From Dactylonectria macrodidyma (lineage: Eukaryota > Ascomycota > Sordariomycetes > Hypocreales > Nectriaceae): a stretch of DNA of 64,000 nucleotides. The notes under the pieces were generated by a model. It made no database searches, was not told where the DNA came from, and saw only the letters and a list, made by a program, of their open reading frames with translations. Below, piece by piece: positions 23,559-36,100 of the stretch. The translations under genes and the position numbers were made by a program. The stretch spans positions 558,001-622,000 of the forward strand of contig JAGMUV010000021.1 in assembly GCA_020744425.1 (NCBI GenBank), given 5' to 3'. Within the stretch, counting starts at the first letter, position 1. Each line of letters begins with the position of its first letter.

Positions 23559-25051
23559 TCATTGAATTTGGCTCTTTTCAGATTCTCGAGGAATGGTTGG
23601 TCCTGCGGCTAAATCTCTCTCTAGCACACCAGTGCACCTGCAAGACCCTTCACTCGCCGTTGCTCCTCGATGGAGTCAACTTCATCGATCCTTGGAGGGT
23701 TTCGGAAGAACCCTGTAAGAAGGAGGATATTGCCGCCTGACGCCGCCAAATTGACCCGTTAGAGGTCGTTGAGTGGCCTAGAGCCGCGAGAAACCCGTTT
23801 AGGTTGCATCGATTACCCAGGATAGAACAACATGGCCACGAATTCCAAGCCGAAAATTTCGCCTCTGCTGGTCCCTAGGGCCGGAGCAATCCCAGTGCCA
23901 GCCCCAGCTACCCTACAGTTAGCAGGGTCAGCTACAGCTGCACCAACTACAACCAACATACCAAGATCCATCCAAGCCATCATTGGGACAATGGAGGAGT
24001 ACAACAAAGCGGGGCGCTGATTCAGCTCCATCCGCAAGCTAGCTACGACTTCTAGTTTATTAACCATCAACAATCATGACGTGCATCATGTCCCAGTCCA
24101 AGCCGTCTTCGAGCTCAGTGAGCAGTCGAAGACGTCGAACTCGAAGCCCTAGTCCTAGTGGTCAATTACATCCACGAAAACGACAGCGACAGAGCAGCCA
24201 AGACAGGGTCAGCCCACCCTTACTTGCCAACAGACCACGGTCAGCAAGCAGCATAGCACTAAAGTATCGGCTAGTACTATGGGGCTGGCGACGAAGATAC
24301 ATTTGGAAATCTCTTTACATCTTATCCGGAGACCTTCACGACGGCTCTACGACCCCATGGATTGTGTGGGACGAACGAGCCACCATTGGAGCTACGATTC
24401 GATCACGAGATTCATCTTTTGAATAATTTCCAGTCCTCTGGAGGACGGTCGCAGCGAGTCAAGGTACCTATACCAGGGCCCGAAGCTGACCAACTCCCTG
24501 CCTACTCTTGACATGGGTTTATAATCTACCCAAGCCTTTCAGTATGGACCGGATTCAGAGTCCTTAAGTCCGCCCAAGCACCGTGAGCTCCAGCCCAGCT
24601 TATCCCGGTGTGCAAGCCTCATAGGGTTAGCATGCCCGGCTGTTAAATTATAACATGGCCTTGATTACCTCAAGCTTGATATTCTCTATTGCTAAACTTA
24701 CTAGTCTACTTTTGGGCTACTTTTGGGCTACTTTAAGGTCTGTCCCTACCGTTCTCAAATAAGGTTTGACATTGCATTGATTGTTAAGCACGCGTTCCAC
24801 TTGGAATTGCAAGGTCGCGTTCTTCGGTATTAAGTAAATATCTCCATTTCACTCGCGCATCGCGCTTCGGAAAACATTTAACTTATCGCACTTCGGAATG
24901 TCAGAATTACCGAGACGTGAATATTTACCTATTAGTGGAGAAATAACTAGTATAAAATCACGAAGAAGAGCTTTATTACCTATAGATCCCAACGAACTGT
25001 TGAACTCAGACTTATCACTCTTATCCAACAAGTTTTCACTCTCCAACTTCC
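23559..25051. other. Intergenic, only uncharacterised short frames
   Basis: A 116-codon plus-strand frame at 24076-24426 with an Arg/Ser-rich start (SSRRRRTRSPSPSG) is the best candidate but is not recognised. The last few hundred bases are the promoter region of the alcohol dehydrogenase. Confidence 0.4.
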
Positions 25052-26154
25052 ATGATGGCGTCTACTATCAAGCCACTTCTTCCCACCTCCTACAAAGCTG
25101 CCGTCATTGAAGCACCCGGCGCTCCTTTGAAAGTCATCGATGTTGATTTGAAGAAGCCCGGTCCTGGCCAAGTCCTAGTCAAGGTTCTTGCTTGTGGTGT
25201 TTGTCACTCCGATGCGGGACTTCAGCAAGGTCATTTTGGGCCACACCTTTTCCCGCGCGTCCCAGGCCACGAAATCGTCGGGGACGTTGTTGAAATTGGC
25301 GAGGGAGTCAGCCGTGTCGCGAATGGAGACCGTGTTGGGGGGGCTTGGCATGGAGGTATGGCGGATCTACACTTATGACTGAACACCCCAGATTAATTCA
25401 TGTCTTAGGTCACGATCATACTTGTCGCCAATGCCACATGGGGCTCTTTCAAATCTGCGACAATGCCGTTTCTAACGGCATCTCTCAAGACGGTGGTTAT
25501 GCGGAATTCGTCTTGCTTCGTTCCGAGGCAGTTGTCAGAGTTCCCAAAGACCTAGATCCCGCTCAAGTTGGTCCTCTGCTCTGCGCTGGCGTCACAGTTT
25601 TCAACAGCATCCGTAAGATGAAAATTGAGCAAGGAAACCTTGTTGCTATTCAGGGCATTGGTGGATTAGGTCATTTGGCAATTCAGTACGCCAACAAAAT
25701 GGGATACAAGGTTGCGGCTCTCAGCTCTGGTCCAGAAAAACGAGACCTTGCCTTGAAACTCGGAGCGCACGAGTTTATCGATTCCAGCCAGGTTGATCCT
25801 ATCAAAGCACTCAAGGAGTTGGGTGGCGCCGCACTCATTATTGCCACAGCACCCAACCCCAAATCCATTGCCCCTCTCACGGGGGCGCTTAGGGCAGCTG
25901 GAAAGCTTTGCGTGCTCGCGCCGGTGGGGCAGCTTGAGATCAACAGCTTTGATCTGATTTCAAAAGCCGCGTCTGTTCATGGTTGGCCAAGTGGGCATGC
26001 TTTGGACTGCGAAGACGCAATCGATTTCGCGCGGACGCATGGGGTAACTTGTCTTGTTGAGCGTTTCTCTCTCGATAACGCTCAAGAAGCGATGGATACA
26101 ATGATTCAGAACAAGGTCAGGTTTCGAAGTGTTCTGGTTATGGGATCGGATTAG
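25052..26154 (+). CDS. Zinc-dependent alcohol dehydrogenase (MDR family)
   Basis: Seen: exons 25052-25355 and 25409-26154 joined over a 53-nt intron (GTATGG..CTTAG, phases fit) give about 349 residues. Catalytic zinc ligands in CGVCHSD and GHEIVG; NAD-binding Rossmann motif GIGGLGHLAIQYANKMG; the structural-zinc loop reads HDHTCRQCHMGLFQIC, with three cysteines and no first Cys. Tandem ATGs at the start make either Met possible. Known: class of fungal alcohol dehydrogenases oxidising alcohols to aldehydes with NAD(P) in the cytosol. It is intact and shows none of the decay of its neighbours. It is flanked by relics, with no operon-like partner. Confidence 0.92.
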
Positions 26155-27189
26155 AAGATGGCCTAGCTACATTTAGAACTTGTTATTGGGTTGACGCAGT
26201 CAAGACTGGTTGATACCGCTGCTTTGCTTTTCAGTTAAATCCGTGCGAAGGGGCACAAATGTGAACATTATTACACATATATTCCGCGACTAAGTTGAAG
26301 GGCCTGAAGTTCTGATAATTGCGACATGGCCAACTCAACCTACCACCATGAAGATTACTTTTCGTCTGAAAGTTTGTGCATATGGCATTTACCACGGAAA
26401 CCTTGAGACAAAGGCATGAACTGTGAGTGGAATCTTGGTTTCTCGGGCAAAATGTGGGAGTGGCATCTTTGATAACGACTCAATAACAAAGCAATGGCCG
26501 ACGATGGGGTCTCCCAGCTATCATGGAAGACTACGATTCACATCCATATTCTAGTATCCCTGAATAAGAAGTTTCTTTTGATACTTTCCCGCGCTCCAAT
26601 CGTGACGAACAGTCGAGTAAAGCGTTTCTGCTCAAGGCTTCGTAGCACTTGCAGAATACGCCTAGGCGACTGTCTCACGCGGAATCTTGAGGATGCTGTC
26701 AGTCGCATCTTGTGACCAAATAACAAAGATTTGTAAGACGTAGACTTTTAGGTTGGTAAGCAACCTAACCGAGGCGAATGCTGGAGACCACTGCTTAGTT
26801 CAAGTCCGCTAACTCCGTGTCCGGCTCTGACCTCTAACTCCGTCTTCACTCCCAATCCCCAGCAATGTTCTACTCTATTTAAAAGCTCTCAGTCCTGCAT
26901 GACATGTCTAAGTAAATCCAGCACCGGAAAGTAATAGCTAATGCCGACGAGAGTTCATTGAACACTACGCCCCGGGAAGCCATAACGGTGCTGACAATAA
27001 ATAGCACCCCAGAAATTGCCAGGAGGAATGCGAGGGGCCACGGAGCGAATGCAATTTATCCTGGGCTCCAAGAACCACCAACACACAAGCACTTTCGATC
27101 ATTAGAATTGCACCAAAGCCAGGATATACACCTACTTCTCTAATCATGCTTAAGATAATGATAGAAGAGCTTAGGTACATTAACCAGGG
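26155..27189. other. Intergenic, no gene seen
   Basis: No motif recognised. The right end leads into the histidine-kinase relic. Confidence 0.45.
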
Positions 27190-28799
27190 ATCTCCATATT
27201 CTCACATCAGAACTGCGAATGTAAGTAAGGATCCGGTAGCAATCACACACTGTGTAATCACCACCGCCGTGAATGTACGAGGATGCCTTATAGATAATAA
27301 TGGAGGGACCACGGACACTAAGCTTATCTCTCGGTGGTTTCGTTAAGGGTTTAGATACCGCAGGATGGCCTTAACAGATGTTGATAAATTAGCTGCGGCA
27401 CTGAGGCCGAATGCCATGGTCAACGTAGTCGATACGAAATTTGTGAGACTCATCGTGATAAAACTCACGCTCGACACCAATCTGGATCAGTATCAACGGG
27501 AGATGCTAAATATCGTTTTGACACCTTTCAGCAGGCCGATGGCTCCATGACTTGCAAATTTGGTGGAACTGGTCTTGGTCTATCGATTTCGAAACGACTG
27601 GTGAACCTGATGGGTGGTGACCTATGGGTCAACAGTGAGCATGCAAAGGGCAGCGATTTCCACTTCATATGCCGAGTTAGACTGGCCTACGATGACAGCG
27701 AGATGATTGAGCAATAAATTCGACCTTACCGGGGCCACTAGGTTCTCTTCGTCGATAAGGCTCAATCAGGATCTGGAACCGCCATCTGAGGCATGCTTGA
27801 AAAGATTAGCCTCCACCCTGTAGTAGTCGAGTCCGAAAAGGGCACCGCCCTTACCTGCTTGCAGACAGGCGGCGCTCTTCCTTATGATGCTATTATCGTG
27901 GACTCGATCGATACCGCCATGAGGCTAAGAGCTATGGATGATTTCAAGTACCTCCCTATTGTCCTCTTAGTGCCTGTCGTTCATATTAGCTTGAAGTCGT
28001 GCATGGATCTGGGCATTATATCTTATATGACTACGCCATGCAAGCTCGCTGATCTAGTCAACGGGATGATTCTGGCACTCGAGAACAGGGCCACATCCTC
28101 CCTCGTAGATAACACTAAGTCATTTGAGATTCTCCTTGCCGAGGATAATACTGTTAATTAAAGATTGGCGGTTAAGATCCTGGAGAAGTACCACCACGCC
28201 GTCACAGTGGTTGGTAACGGTTGGGAAGCCGTAGAGGCTGTGAAGGAGAAGAAGTTTGATGTCATTCTGATTGACGTTCAGATGCCCATTATGGTCAGTA
28301 GGATTCTCTAAAAGGCTGTAATTCGTATTTAATTAGAAGGCTAACGCAATAACAGGGAGGATTTGAGGCGACGGGTAAGATCCGAGAATACGAGCGAGGA
28401 ATGGGTACCCACAGAACCCCGATTATCGCTCTAACAGCCTATGTGATAATAGACGACTGCGAGAAGTGCATTCAAGCGCAGATGGACGAGTATCTTTCTA
28501 AACCTCTGCAACAGAGCCATCTGATGCAGACCATTCTCAAGTGCGCCACTCTTAGGGGCCCCCTACTTGAAAAGAACCGTGAATGCGAGCTGGCGATGTA
28601 TGCAGAAGTAAAGGCGTCCAAACATAAGGATAGTAGACAGGGCATGTTGCGACCGACTCTTAAGAACCGAGCCTTCACTGGTTACGAGCCTATCTCGAGC
28701 AATGGACAGGAGGGACCTGCCGCCATATCACCCGAGCAGGGCGAAGCCTTAGTAAGAGTACGTCTCGATTTCTCTGATATGCGAAGCTTGTCGAACTAA
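27190..28799 (+). pseudogene. Group III hybrid histidine kinase relic (Nik1/Os-1 type)
   Basis: Seen: fragments of the C-terminal half in order: decayed HAMP-like codons (VITTAVNVRG, about 27260), [19 protein letters not shown] (27455-27515), then an out-of-frame jump directly to [10 protein letters not shown] and [52 protein letters not shown], and a receiver domain with [21 protein letters not shown] and GGFEATGKIREYERG. In-frame stops lie at 27715 (TAA), 27739 (TAG), 27787 (TGA) and 28159 (TAA, where a Gln is expected after TVN). A receiver-domain intron (28294-28355) is retained, so this is a DNA-level duplicate, not a processed copy. Known: full-length group III kinases sense osmotic stress and are fungicide targets. 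Inferred: a dead partial duplicate; the region between the dimerisation helix and the G2 box is deleted. Confidence 0.85.
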
Positions 28800-29684
28800 C
28801 AGAGTTGTGTTGCCGGTCTTAGATTCTCATGAGATCGCACAGCACATAGGCGACGGAAGCACGCGCCCGTGCCTGACCATACCGAGCTGTCCAGATAGCT
28901 CGTCGATATCTGTTTCGATTTAGGGACACGCCACTGGAGTGGCACTTTGTGCGCGCCAAGCGTACGAAAGCCATTCAATTATACCTGCCTAGGAGCATGG
29001 TCGAGATATAACGCAAACCGATTCCGGTTCTCGCCTGCTGACACAGTACTCAATCGATGCCGAACCGGCGTCATGACGAGCTTTCCGGCCGCCTCGGCCA
29101 AGTCGATGAGCAAATCTAGTTTCGAAATGAAGTTCTGAGTCACCCAAGAATGGCAAATACCTCTCACTTCCGCTCAAGCACGTCGAGCTAGGAGCCATCC
29201 TCCAATGCTGTCTATGTACTCTGCCCAACACGTGTCTTGGCGTCACTCTCGAAAGAAGCGGGTTATCCGGCGGATGATGCGGCGCATCTTTTGCCCAACA
29301 ATTCAACGTCTTCCTCCCTCGCCCGACTTTCTTCTACATTGTATTTATTACTTCTAGACCCTGGGGTTTTTTTGTGGGAATGAGTCTGGTCGTGCTTTTC
29401 TTGTTTCTATATTGCACTTCTTCAACCGCCAATGGTTTTTTTGGCACCTTTGCCTATTCATACCAACAACACAGGATATCCGTACCCAGTCAGTCAGATC
29501 CTTTCTCGAACTCCAACATCTCAAAGATCCAACAGCTTTCGATTGCACAGTCCTGGTAGTCAAGAGACCAATTGCTGTCAAGCGGCAACTCCTGGTTGGA
29601 AACCACATCCACGAGTGCTTGCGCAGGATAGAGACGGCTCTTTAGAGTCAGGGAGCCGCGCGGTTGATACGTCGTCATGACTTA
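28800..29684. other. Intergenic, no gene seen
   Basis: Only short overlapping frames without motifs on either strand. Confidence 0.45.
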
Positions 29685-29908
29685 AATGGTGATCTCATCT
29701 CCTCGCCGGCCGAGAAGCATTACCAAAACTTCCTTAGCAAACTCTCGGTAATAATTGATACCGCCTCGTCCGTGATGGTGATCTGGTCTCCTCGCCAGTG
29801 AAGCAGCGCCATCACTCCGTTGCCATTCCCATAATTTCCTGCTGCAGCCTTCGCCACCTCCTCTGTGATAGTGATCTCGTGTAAGTTATTTGTCCCTGTG
29901 AGGGGCAC
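29685..29908 (-). pseudogene. Relic of ITEEV-type NLR repeats
   Basis: Seen: minus-strand EITITEEVAKAAAGNYGN, GVMALLHWRGDQITITDEAV and, after a frameshift at about 29760-29720, AKEVLVMLLGRRGDEITI. These are about 2.5 copies of the repeat (consensus RGDxITITEEVxKAAAxN..GKEVMALLL) found at the C-termini of fungal ankyrin/NACHT proteins. No start or remaining domain was seen. Confidence 0.5.
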
Positions 29909-30119
29909 AGTTCAGTCCAGCTACGTAGTATCCACATCCCAGCTACCAGTAGATAGGACCTTCTTAGTCATACGGTCTTAACAGCACTGCCTTTGCCGGG
30001 GCATTCGGTTCGTGTGTCAGGAGTTGGGCCTGAACGCGTATTCGGGCCGGGAAAGTTGGCTAGTGACAAGGAGGGGGCAGAGGGTTATGCGGCTGTAAAC
30101 GTGGTGTGTGTGTGAGTAG

Positions 30120-30400
30120 TACACAGAAGTTTTCTTTCTGGGCAAAGATATGATCGATATTCTTCTACAGTGAGGGGCAAACATCAATGCTAAAGATACC
30201 AAAGGGGAGACAGTACTAAATAAAACAGTTCGCGACTCGAATAAGATAAGATCAACTTTCTTCTACAGAGAGGGGCGGACATTAACGCTGCTGATTTGAA
30301 CTGGGGGACAGTACAGTACTACATAGCGCAGTTCGCTTTTCGGACAAAGACATAATCGACATTCTTCTACAGAGAGGGGCGGACATCAACGCTATTGTTG
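30120..30400 (+). pseudogene. Decayed ankyrin repeats
   Basis: Seen: three degenerate units about 100 bp apart, each containing a form of ILLQRGADINA: KDMIDILLQ-stop-GANINA (about 30150), DKINFLLQRGADINAA (about 30245) and DKDIIDILLQRGADINA (about 30350). Frames differ between units and one contains TGA. Relic of an ankyrin array, on the opposite strand to the ITEEV relic. Confidence 0.55.
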
Positions 30401-30474
30401 ATTTGCGTATCAAAAGTGGAGCAATCCTTCATGCAGAGTAACTATCGTAGTTGATATATTTCACACTGTGATGC

Positions 30475-31049
30475 ACGTTAAGGCCATGGGCGGCTTTAGT
30501 GACTCTGTTGGGAGTAGCAGGGCTACAGGGTCAAAATGATGAACCACCGGCTCTGCCTCCAAGAGTTGCTTTTCCACATCGTAGGTGGCGTCGAAGTTGG
30601 TCTTGTGGGAGGAGGGAACAACGATGGGCTCAATCCGCTTCTGCCCCAGAAGCTCAAAGTCAACGACCTTGAAGAATTCGTGATTAGCGAAGCTGTCCCA
30701 TGTCGAACCCATACGAGTGTCTCAGTTGGGGGTCGAGGGCGGAGCCGATCGCACAGACGCAGGCGAGCGACACAGGGGGCTGGGTGACTGGGGTTGGCGG
30801 TCTGGATTTGCGAACTGAGGGAGCCTTCAGGGCCACCGTCAAAGGGTCGCTTTCATCAAGTCAGTCCTGCTTATCTAGCACACGGAGGGGGTTGAGCGCT
30901 GTCTGCTCAGAGATAGCGCTCTCAACCCCCTGTAATGCACTCGTAGAAGAGGACGCCAAGTGACCGCCAATCCGCGCGGACATCATATCCCTTTCCAGCA
31001 TATACTTCAAGGGCAAGATAGGCCAGAGTACGGGCTTGCTCGTCAGAGT
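30475..31049 (-). pseudogene. AGC-type protein kinase relic
   Basis: Seen, in order on the minus strand: LALEVYAGKGYDVRADWRSL then GVLFYECITG (kinase subdomains VIII-IX, with Glu-Val in place of the expected APE and Trp-Arg for Trp-Trp), a disordered middle with a DRL remnant, then WDSFANHEFFKVVDFELLGQ and KTNFDATYDVEKQLLE, the AGC-kinase C-terminal tail. Frames change between parts and a stop-containing palindrome lies in the middle. The catalytic N-lobe is absent. Related to fungal AGC kinases; subfamily uncertain. Confidence 0.6.
30887..30930 (+). repeat. Imperfect inverted repeat (hairpin) in the kinase relic
   Basis: Arms 30887-30903 and 30912-30930 (GGGGGTTGAGCGCTGTC against GATAGCGCTCTCAACCCCC) pair with a 2-nt bulge and one G:T, around an 8-nt loop. 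Placed exactly where kinase similarity breaks off. Confidence 0.7.
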
Positions 31050-33140
31050 CTTACCAGCGACGACGTCCCCAGTCGCGATTCGAGACGAAGTGCGAAGGCA
31101 ACCACTTAGGCGCGACTCTGCCTTCTTCATGCGCCCGCACCCTACCGACCGGTGCGTCCGTGCGAGGTTATATATTAACCCAGCCAGCAGTCGGCAAGTG
31201 CCGCCGCTGATCACTTGCCGTGCGACTCTGTGGGCAAATGTTGGGCGGGGAAGGGGGGGGGACGCTAGGCTTGGGTGTGGTTTTCGGAACACCCAGGTAC
31301 ACATACGCAGCGCCACTAGACCGAGGGCGAACTCGCTCGGCTCTACCCGAGAAGGCGGGAGGCAGCCCTCCACCCAAATTCCTGGACCCCCATGTTTCAC
31401 GTTCCCGCCTATAGCTGACCCAGTCCGTTGGGACAGCCAGCTTGACTTGTCCTAGCACCAACGGCGTAAGCCTGTCACGGTCCTTGGACTCCTCTTTGGC
31501 GCAGCTCGGCCTTAGGAGGCACCTTGTCGCCTGGGAATTTATTTTCAAGCCTGCTCTCTTGGCCCGGATCCCTGGTCCCGTGCAGGATTCCCAGACATGC
31601 TTGGCCGAGCCTTCACGTTAGGAGATAGGCCAAGCTTTCCTCGAAAGATGAGTAGGTTGTACTGTAGGCTTGTGTCCCTCCCTATTAACCATTGCTACAT
31701 ATGCCTCCCCCTCGAACCCGCAGAGTCTTGATTGAGACGCCTGTTTTTACCCTCGCCGTTGGGGTTGTATTCTGTTTAAAATGACCCATGACATGAGGGC
31801 ATGACGATCCGTTACAAGGATCGTACTCACCCCTGGGGCTTATGGCACATTAGGTCCTGCTAATTTCTTCTAGAATTGTATCACGCTCGACCGAAGGTAT
31901 ATCGGGCCGGCTAGTGACAAGGCAAACGGGGGCGGGCCGTAAGGCGGACGTAGCTATGGTAGAAGATCGAGTCATGTATTGACTCGCTTGGTGCCACGAC
32001 TCTTTGTCACCTGTACGCTCGAAGTTTCTCATTCCGGGTCGATGTTCCCCCAGGTATTCTACGCGCATAGGAATATCCTTCACAGCCGACCAAGAGGACC
32101 TTCTCATCGATGAACGGCAAATTCCGTTCTGTTCCCCTGCTCCAGCCATCCATGTCGTGTGGCACATAACTCATGCCGATCTGATTACTTAGTGACAGCC
32201 ACGGACGTTAGGGAACGGTCATGTAATTGCATCATTAGTGATCAAGCCCTTCGATGATGGCATAACAAAACCAGCGGCAAGGGCAAAAAAATCGCACTTG
32301 CGCGACATTTTAAGCACCGTCACTCCGTAGGGACTCGAACAATGTCTATTTCTAAGTACGTACGCAGATAGACAGTACCAACCATCAGTCACTTATATGT
32401 AAGTAGGCAGTGCTAGTGGACAACCAATGTGTCTGCCTGTGGAGAGCCTTAGGCTGACCATGCAATGGCCACGATGACAAGGGTTCATTGCACCGGGCAA
32501 TGCCCCTATTTAATCCTTTCTGCACGTTTCGCCCGGAACCCTCAACACCTGGATAGATCATCATCGGCATCTCCATAACAGTACTAGTCAATTCGTAGAT
32601 GGGAAGAGCGTAATCCGCCCGCCAGACCGAGGTCACAGACCGGAAGCCTGGAAGCGGGTCGCAAAATTGGGCATAGAGGTATCTCCGTCGTCCCTGACGA
32701 GTTCCTACGCTCTTTGGTCTTACCGGAGCGCAGGTGTAAATATGGCTGTGGGTTGGAGCGGCTCTAACGCGATCTTCCCCGAACCTAATTTCACGCTCCC
32801 ACTTCCACGTCAGGGGATGGCAGCCGTGCACCAGAAACCCGACACACGCAAATATCAAGTCTATTGAATGCAACCCAGGCGAACCCCAAGACGTACCATG
32901 TGGCTGCGACCCGACGTAGAAGATATATATATATCTAGCTATATCCGCCATCAGCGGCTGGGGTCGTGCCGCCACCACCGGATGCCCAAAGTCTCCGTCC
33001 CCAGTGTCTTGCCAGGGTGTGAATGGCGGTATACACATTTCACCGGCGCTGATAGTTGCAGTTACTACCCCAGCCTTCGTAACGGTTACTCGTGATGCTC
33101 TACTGACACTAGGCTAGCGCGAGTACGATCTCTACGTGCG
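31050..33140. other. Intergenic, no gene seen; promoter of WD40 NLR at right
   Basis: Longer frames (for example 31168-31548 and 32385-33038, both minus) lack recognisable motifs and have low-complexity or antisense-like composition. A TATATATATAT run lies at about 32922. No convincing tRNA: a GTTCGAGTCC-like box near 32335 (minus) has no pairing T-stem. Confidence 0.45.
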
Positions 33141-36100
33141 ATGGCTCTGGAAGGTCTCAACGTCGTTGCGAGCCTCATCGCAGTCGTCCACTCGTCGGCC
33201 AAGGTCGCTTCACTGTGCTTCTACTACTACAGAGACGTCAAGAACGCAAAAGATGACATCGACCGACTTCAGCGAGAAGCCACTAGCCTGAAGAAGGCTT
33301 CGGAGAGTGTCCAGCTGCTACTCAAGAGTCCTAATGGCGCGAAGCTCGAGGCTTCTCAGGAGCTAATGGTTGCGGCTAAGGACAGCCTATCGCAGCTTAG
33401 CGAGCTGGAACAAGTGCTTAGCCCTGGAACAGCGCGCAAGGCAATGAGCCGAGTGGGACTTCGGGCATTGAAATGGCCATTTCAGAACAAGGACGTGGAA
33501 AAGATCGCCCAAGGTCTCGGGCGATGCACGCACGCCATCTCCTTAGGCCTACAAGTTGACAATAAGTACGTCGCCAATCCACCTCCACTTCAACTTATAG
33601 GAACTGACAAGGATATGATCTAGGGCCTTTCTACTCGAGATCGACCAGAATCTACTCCACACCGATAAAAAGCTCCTCGAAATCGACCAAAAAGCAGTAC
33701 TCGATAGACTTCCCGTTGTCGTAGAAGCTAGCTTCGACTCCCGCGCCGAAGAGCACAACCCAATCTGCCTCCACGACACCAGAGTCGACCTTCTTCGCCA
33801 AATATCTGAATGGGCCGATGATCCTCGCGCCGAGCCCATCTTCTGGCTTAACGGTATGGCTGGAACCGGAAAGTCCACCATCTCTCGTACCGTGGCCCGA
33901 TCTTTCGCCACAACCGGTTGCCTCGGCGCCAGCTTCTTCTTCAGGAGAGGTGAGGCCGACCGAGGCAGCTTGTCCAAGTTTGTTACTACCATCGCAGCCC
34001 AGCTAGTCTCCAGAGTGCCCGCGTTCGCACCGCACGCTAAAAATGCCATCGATGCCGATACCACCATCTTCGGAAAGGCTGCGCAAGAGCAGTTCAAGAA
34101 GCTCATCCTAGAACCTCTGTCAAGGATACCTCAAGACGCTCGGAAGACCGCCACGCTTGTCGTCGTTGTCGATGCCCTTGACGAGTGCGAACGGGACGAC
34201 GATGTCAAACTCATCATCAACCTGTTTTCTCGCGTCAAGACGTTGCAGTCTCCGCGACTAAGAATCCTTGTCACCAGCAGACCCGATCTGCCGATTCGCC
34301 TGGGTTTCAGCGCCATCACGGGCAAATACCAGGACTTGGTTCTCCATGAGATGCCCGAGCACATAGTTGAGCATGACATATCTGCATTTCTCCGGCATGA
34401 GCTTGCAGTAATCAGAAGCAATTACAATAATTCCGTCCCCAAAGACCGACAACTACCCACAAGCTGGCCTGACCAATCGAATATCCAGATTCTAGTACAA
34501 ATGGCGGTTCCTCTGTTCATCTTTGCCGCCACTGTATGCCGCTTCCTCGCCGATCGCAGATGCGGTAACCCTAATAAGCAACTCCAAGAGGTTCTGAAAT
34601 ACCGAACGAGAAGCCAGGAATCGCAACTTGATGCAACATATCTGCCTGTCTTGAACCAGCTGGTCGTTGGTTTGCCTATCAGGCAGAGAGAGAAGGCTTT
34701 ACAAGAATTTCGAGTCATTGTTGGCTCGATCGTCATTCTTGCCAGCCCCCTCTCCACCTGTGCCCTGGCGCAGATGCTCAGTGTATCTAAAGATACTATT
34801 GATGATAGGCTAGACTTGCTTCATTCAGTCCTGAGTATTCCGCCGTCGTCTAGCACGCCCGTCAGGCTTCTACATCTCTCCTTTCGCGACTTCCTGCTGG
34901 ATGCCGAGAAATGCGGAAAGAACCCGTTCTGGGTAGACGAGAAATATTCCCATGGAAAGATGGCTGCAAACTGTTTGCGTGTCATGAACGAGCGTCTTCG
35001 AACAGATATTTGTGATATGAACGCCCCAGGAACAAGCCGCTCAACTATCAATCCTCAGAAAGTAGACGCATGCCTACCACCAGAACTTCAGTACGCTTGT
35101 CTACACTGGGTATACCACATACAACATGCAAGGGGTCATGTTAGCGATGGTGGACCCGTCTGCGACTTTTTAATTCGCCATTTTCTGCATTGGATGGAAG
35201 CGTTAAGTCTCATGGGAAGGGCATCGGAAAGTCTTAGTATCATTAACGCTTTACAGTCACTCCTCAGCGTAAGCATTGCATTACCCACCCCCGACAATCA
35301 CTGCTAACGTGACTCAGCCCGAAGCGAGTGTGAAGTTATCCAGCTTTCTTAGCGACGCTATACGCTTCGTTCTCACCAACATTTCAATAATTGACAAAAC
35401 ACCTCTGCAGATTTATTCCTCGGCACTTGCCTTTGCGCCGGAAAAGAGCATTATCCGATACACATTCGAGAGCGAGATTCCTAGCTGGATATCTCTTGCT
35501 CCGGAGGCTGAAACAGACTGGAATTCATGTTTACAGACGCTTGAGGGCCATAGCGGCCCTGTCAGGTCGGTGACATTTTCGCAGGACTCAACGCTCGTGG
35601 CATCGGCCTCGGACGATCGGACGGTGCGGATCTGGCGCTCCGACATGGGTGACTGTGTCCAGGAGCTAAAGGGCCATAGCGGCCCGGTCAGGTCGGTAGC
35701 CTTCTCCCACGACTCGGCGCTCGTGGCGTCGGCATCAAACGATCAGACAGTGCGGATCTGGCACGCCGACACAGGTGAATGTATTAAGGGCCATAGAGAC
35801 TGGGTCAGGTCGATAGCCTTCTCCCACGACTCAGCGCTCATAGCGTCAGCACCGGACAATCGAACAGTACGGATCTGGCGCGCTGACACGGGCGAATGCA
35901 TCCAAGAGCTAAAGGGCCAGAGCGACTGGGTCAAGTCGATAGCCTTCTCACACGACTCAGCGCTCATGGCATTAGCATCAGACGATCGGATAGTACGGAT
36001 CTGGCGCGTCGACTCGGGTGACTGCGTCCAGGAACTTAAGGGCCATAGCCGCTCGATTAAGTCGATAGCTTTCTCACATGACTCGACGCTTGTGGCATTG

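Noticed and set aside
32320..32350. Possible tRNA B box (GTTCGAGTCC, minus strand)
   Set aside because: No pairing T-stem, no A box at the right distance, no acceptor stem.
32385..33038. 217-codon minus-strand frame
   Set aside because: No domain or motif, low-complexity Trp/His/Cys-rich composition, overlaps other random frames.
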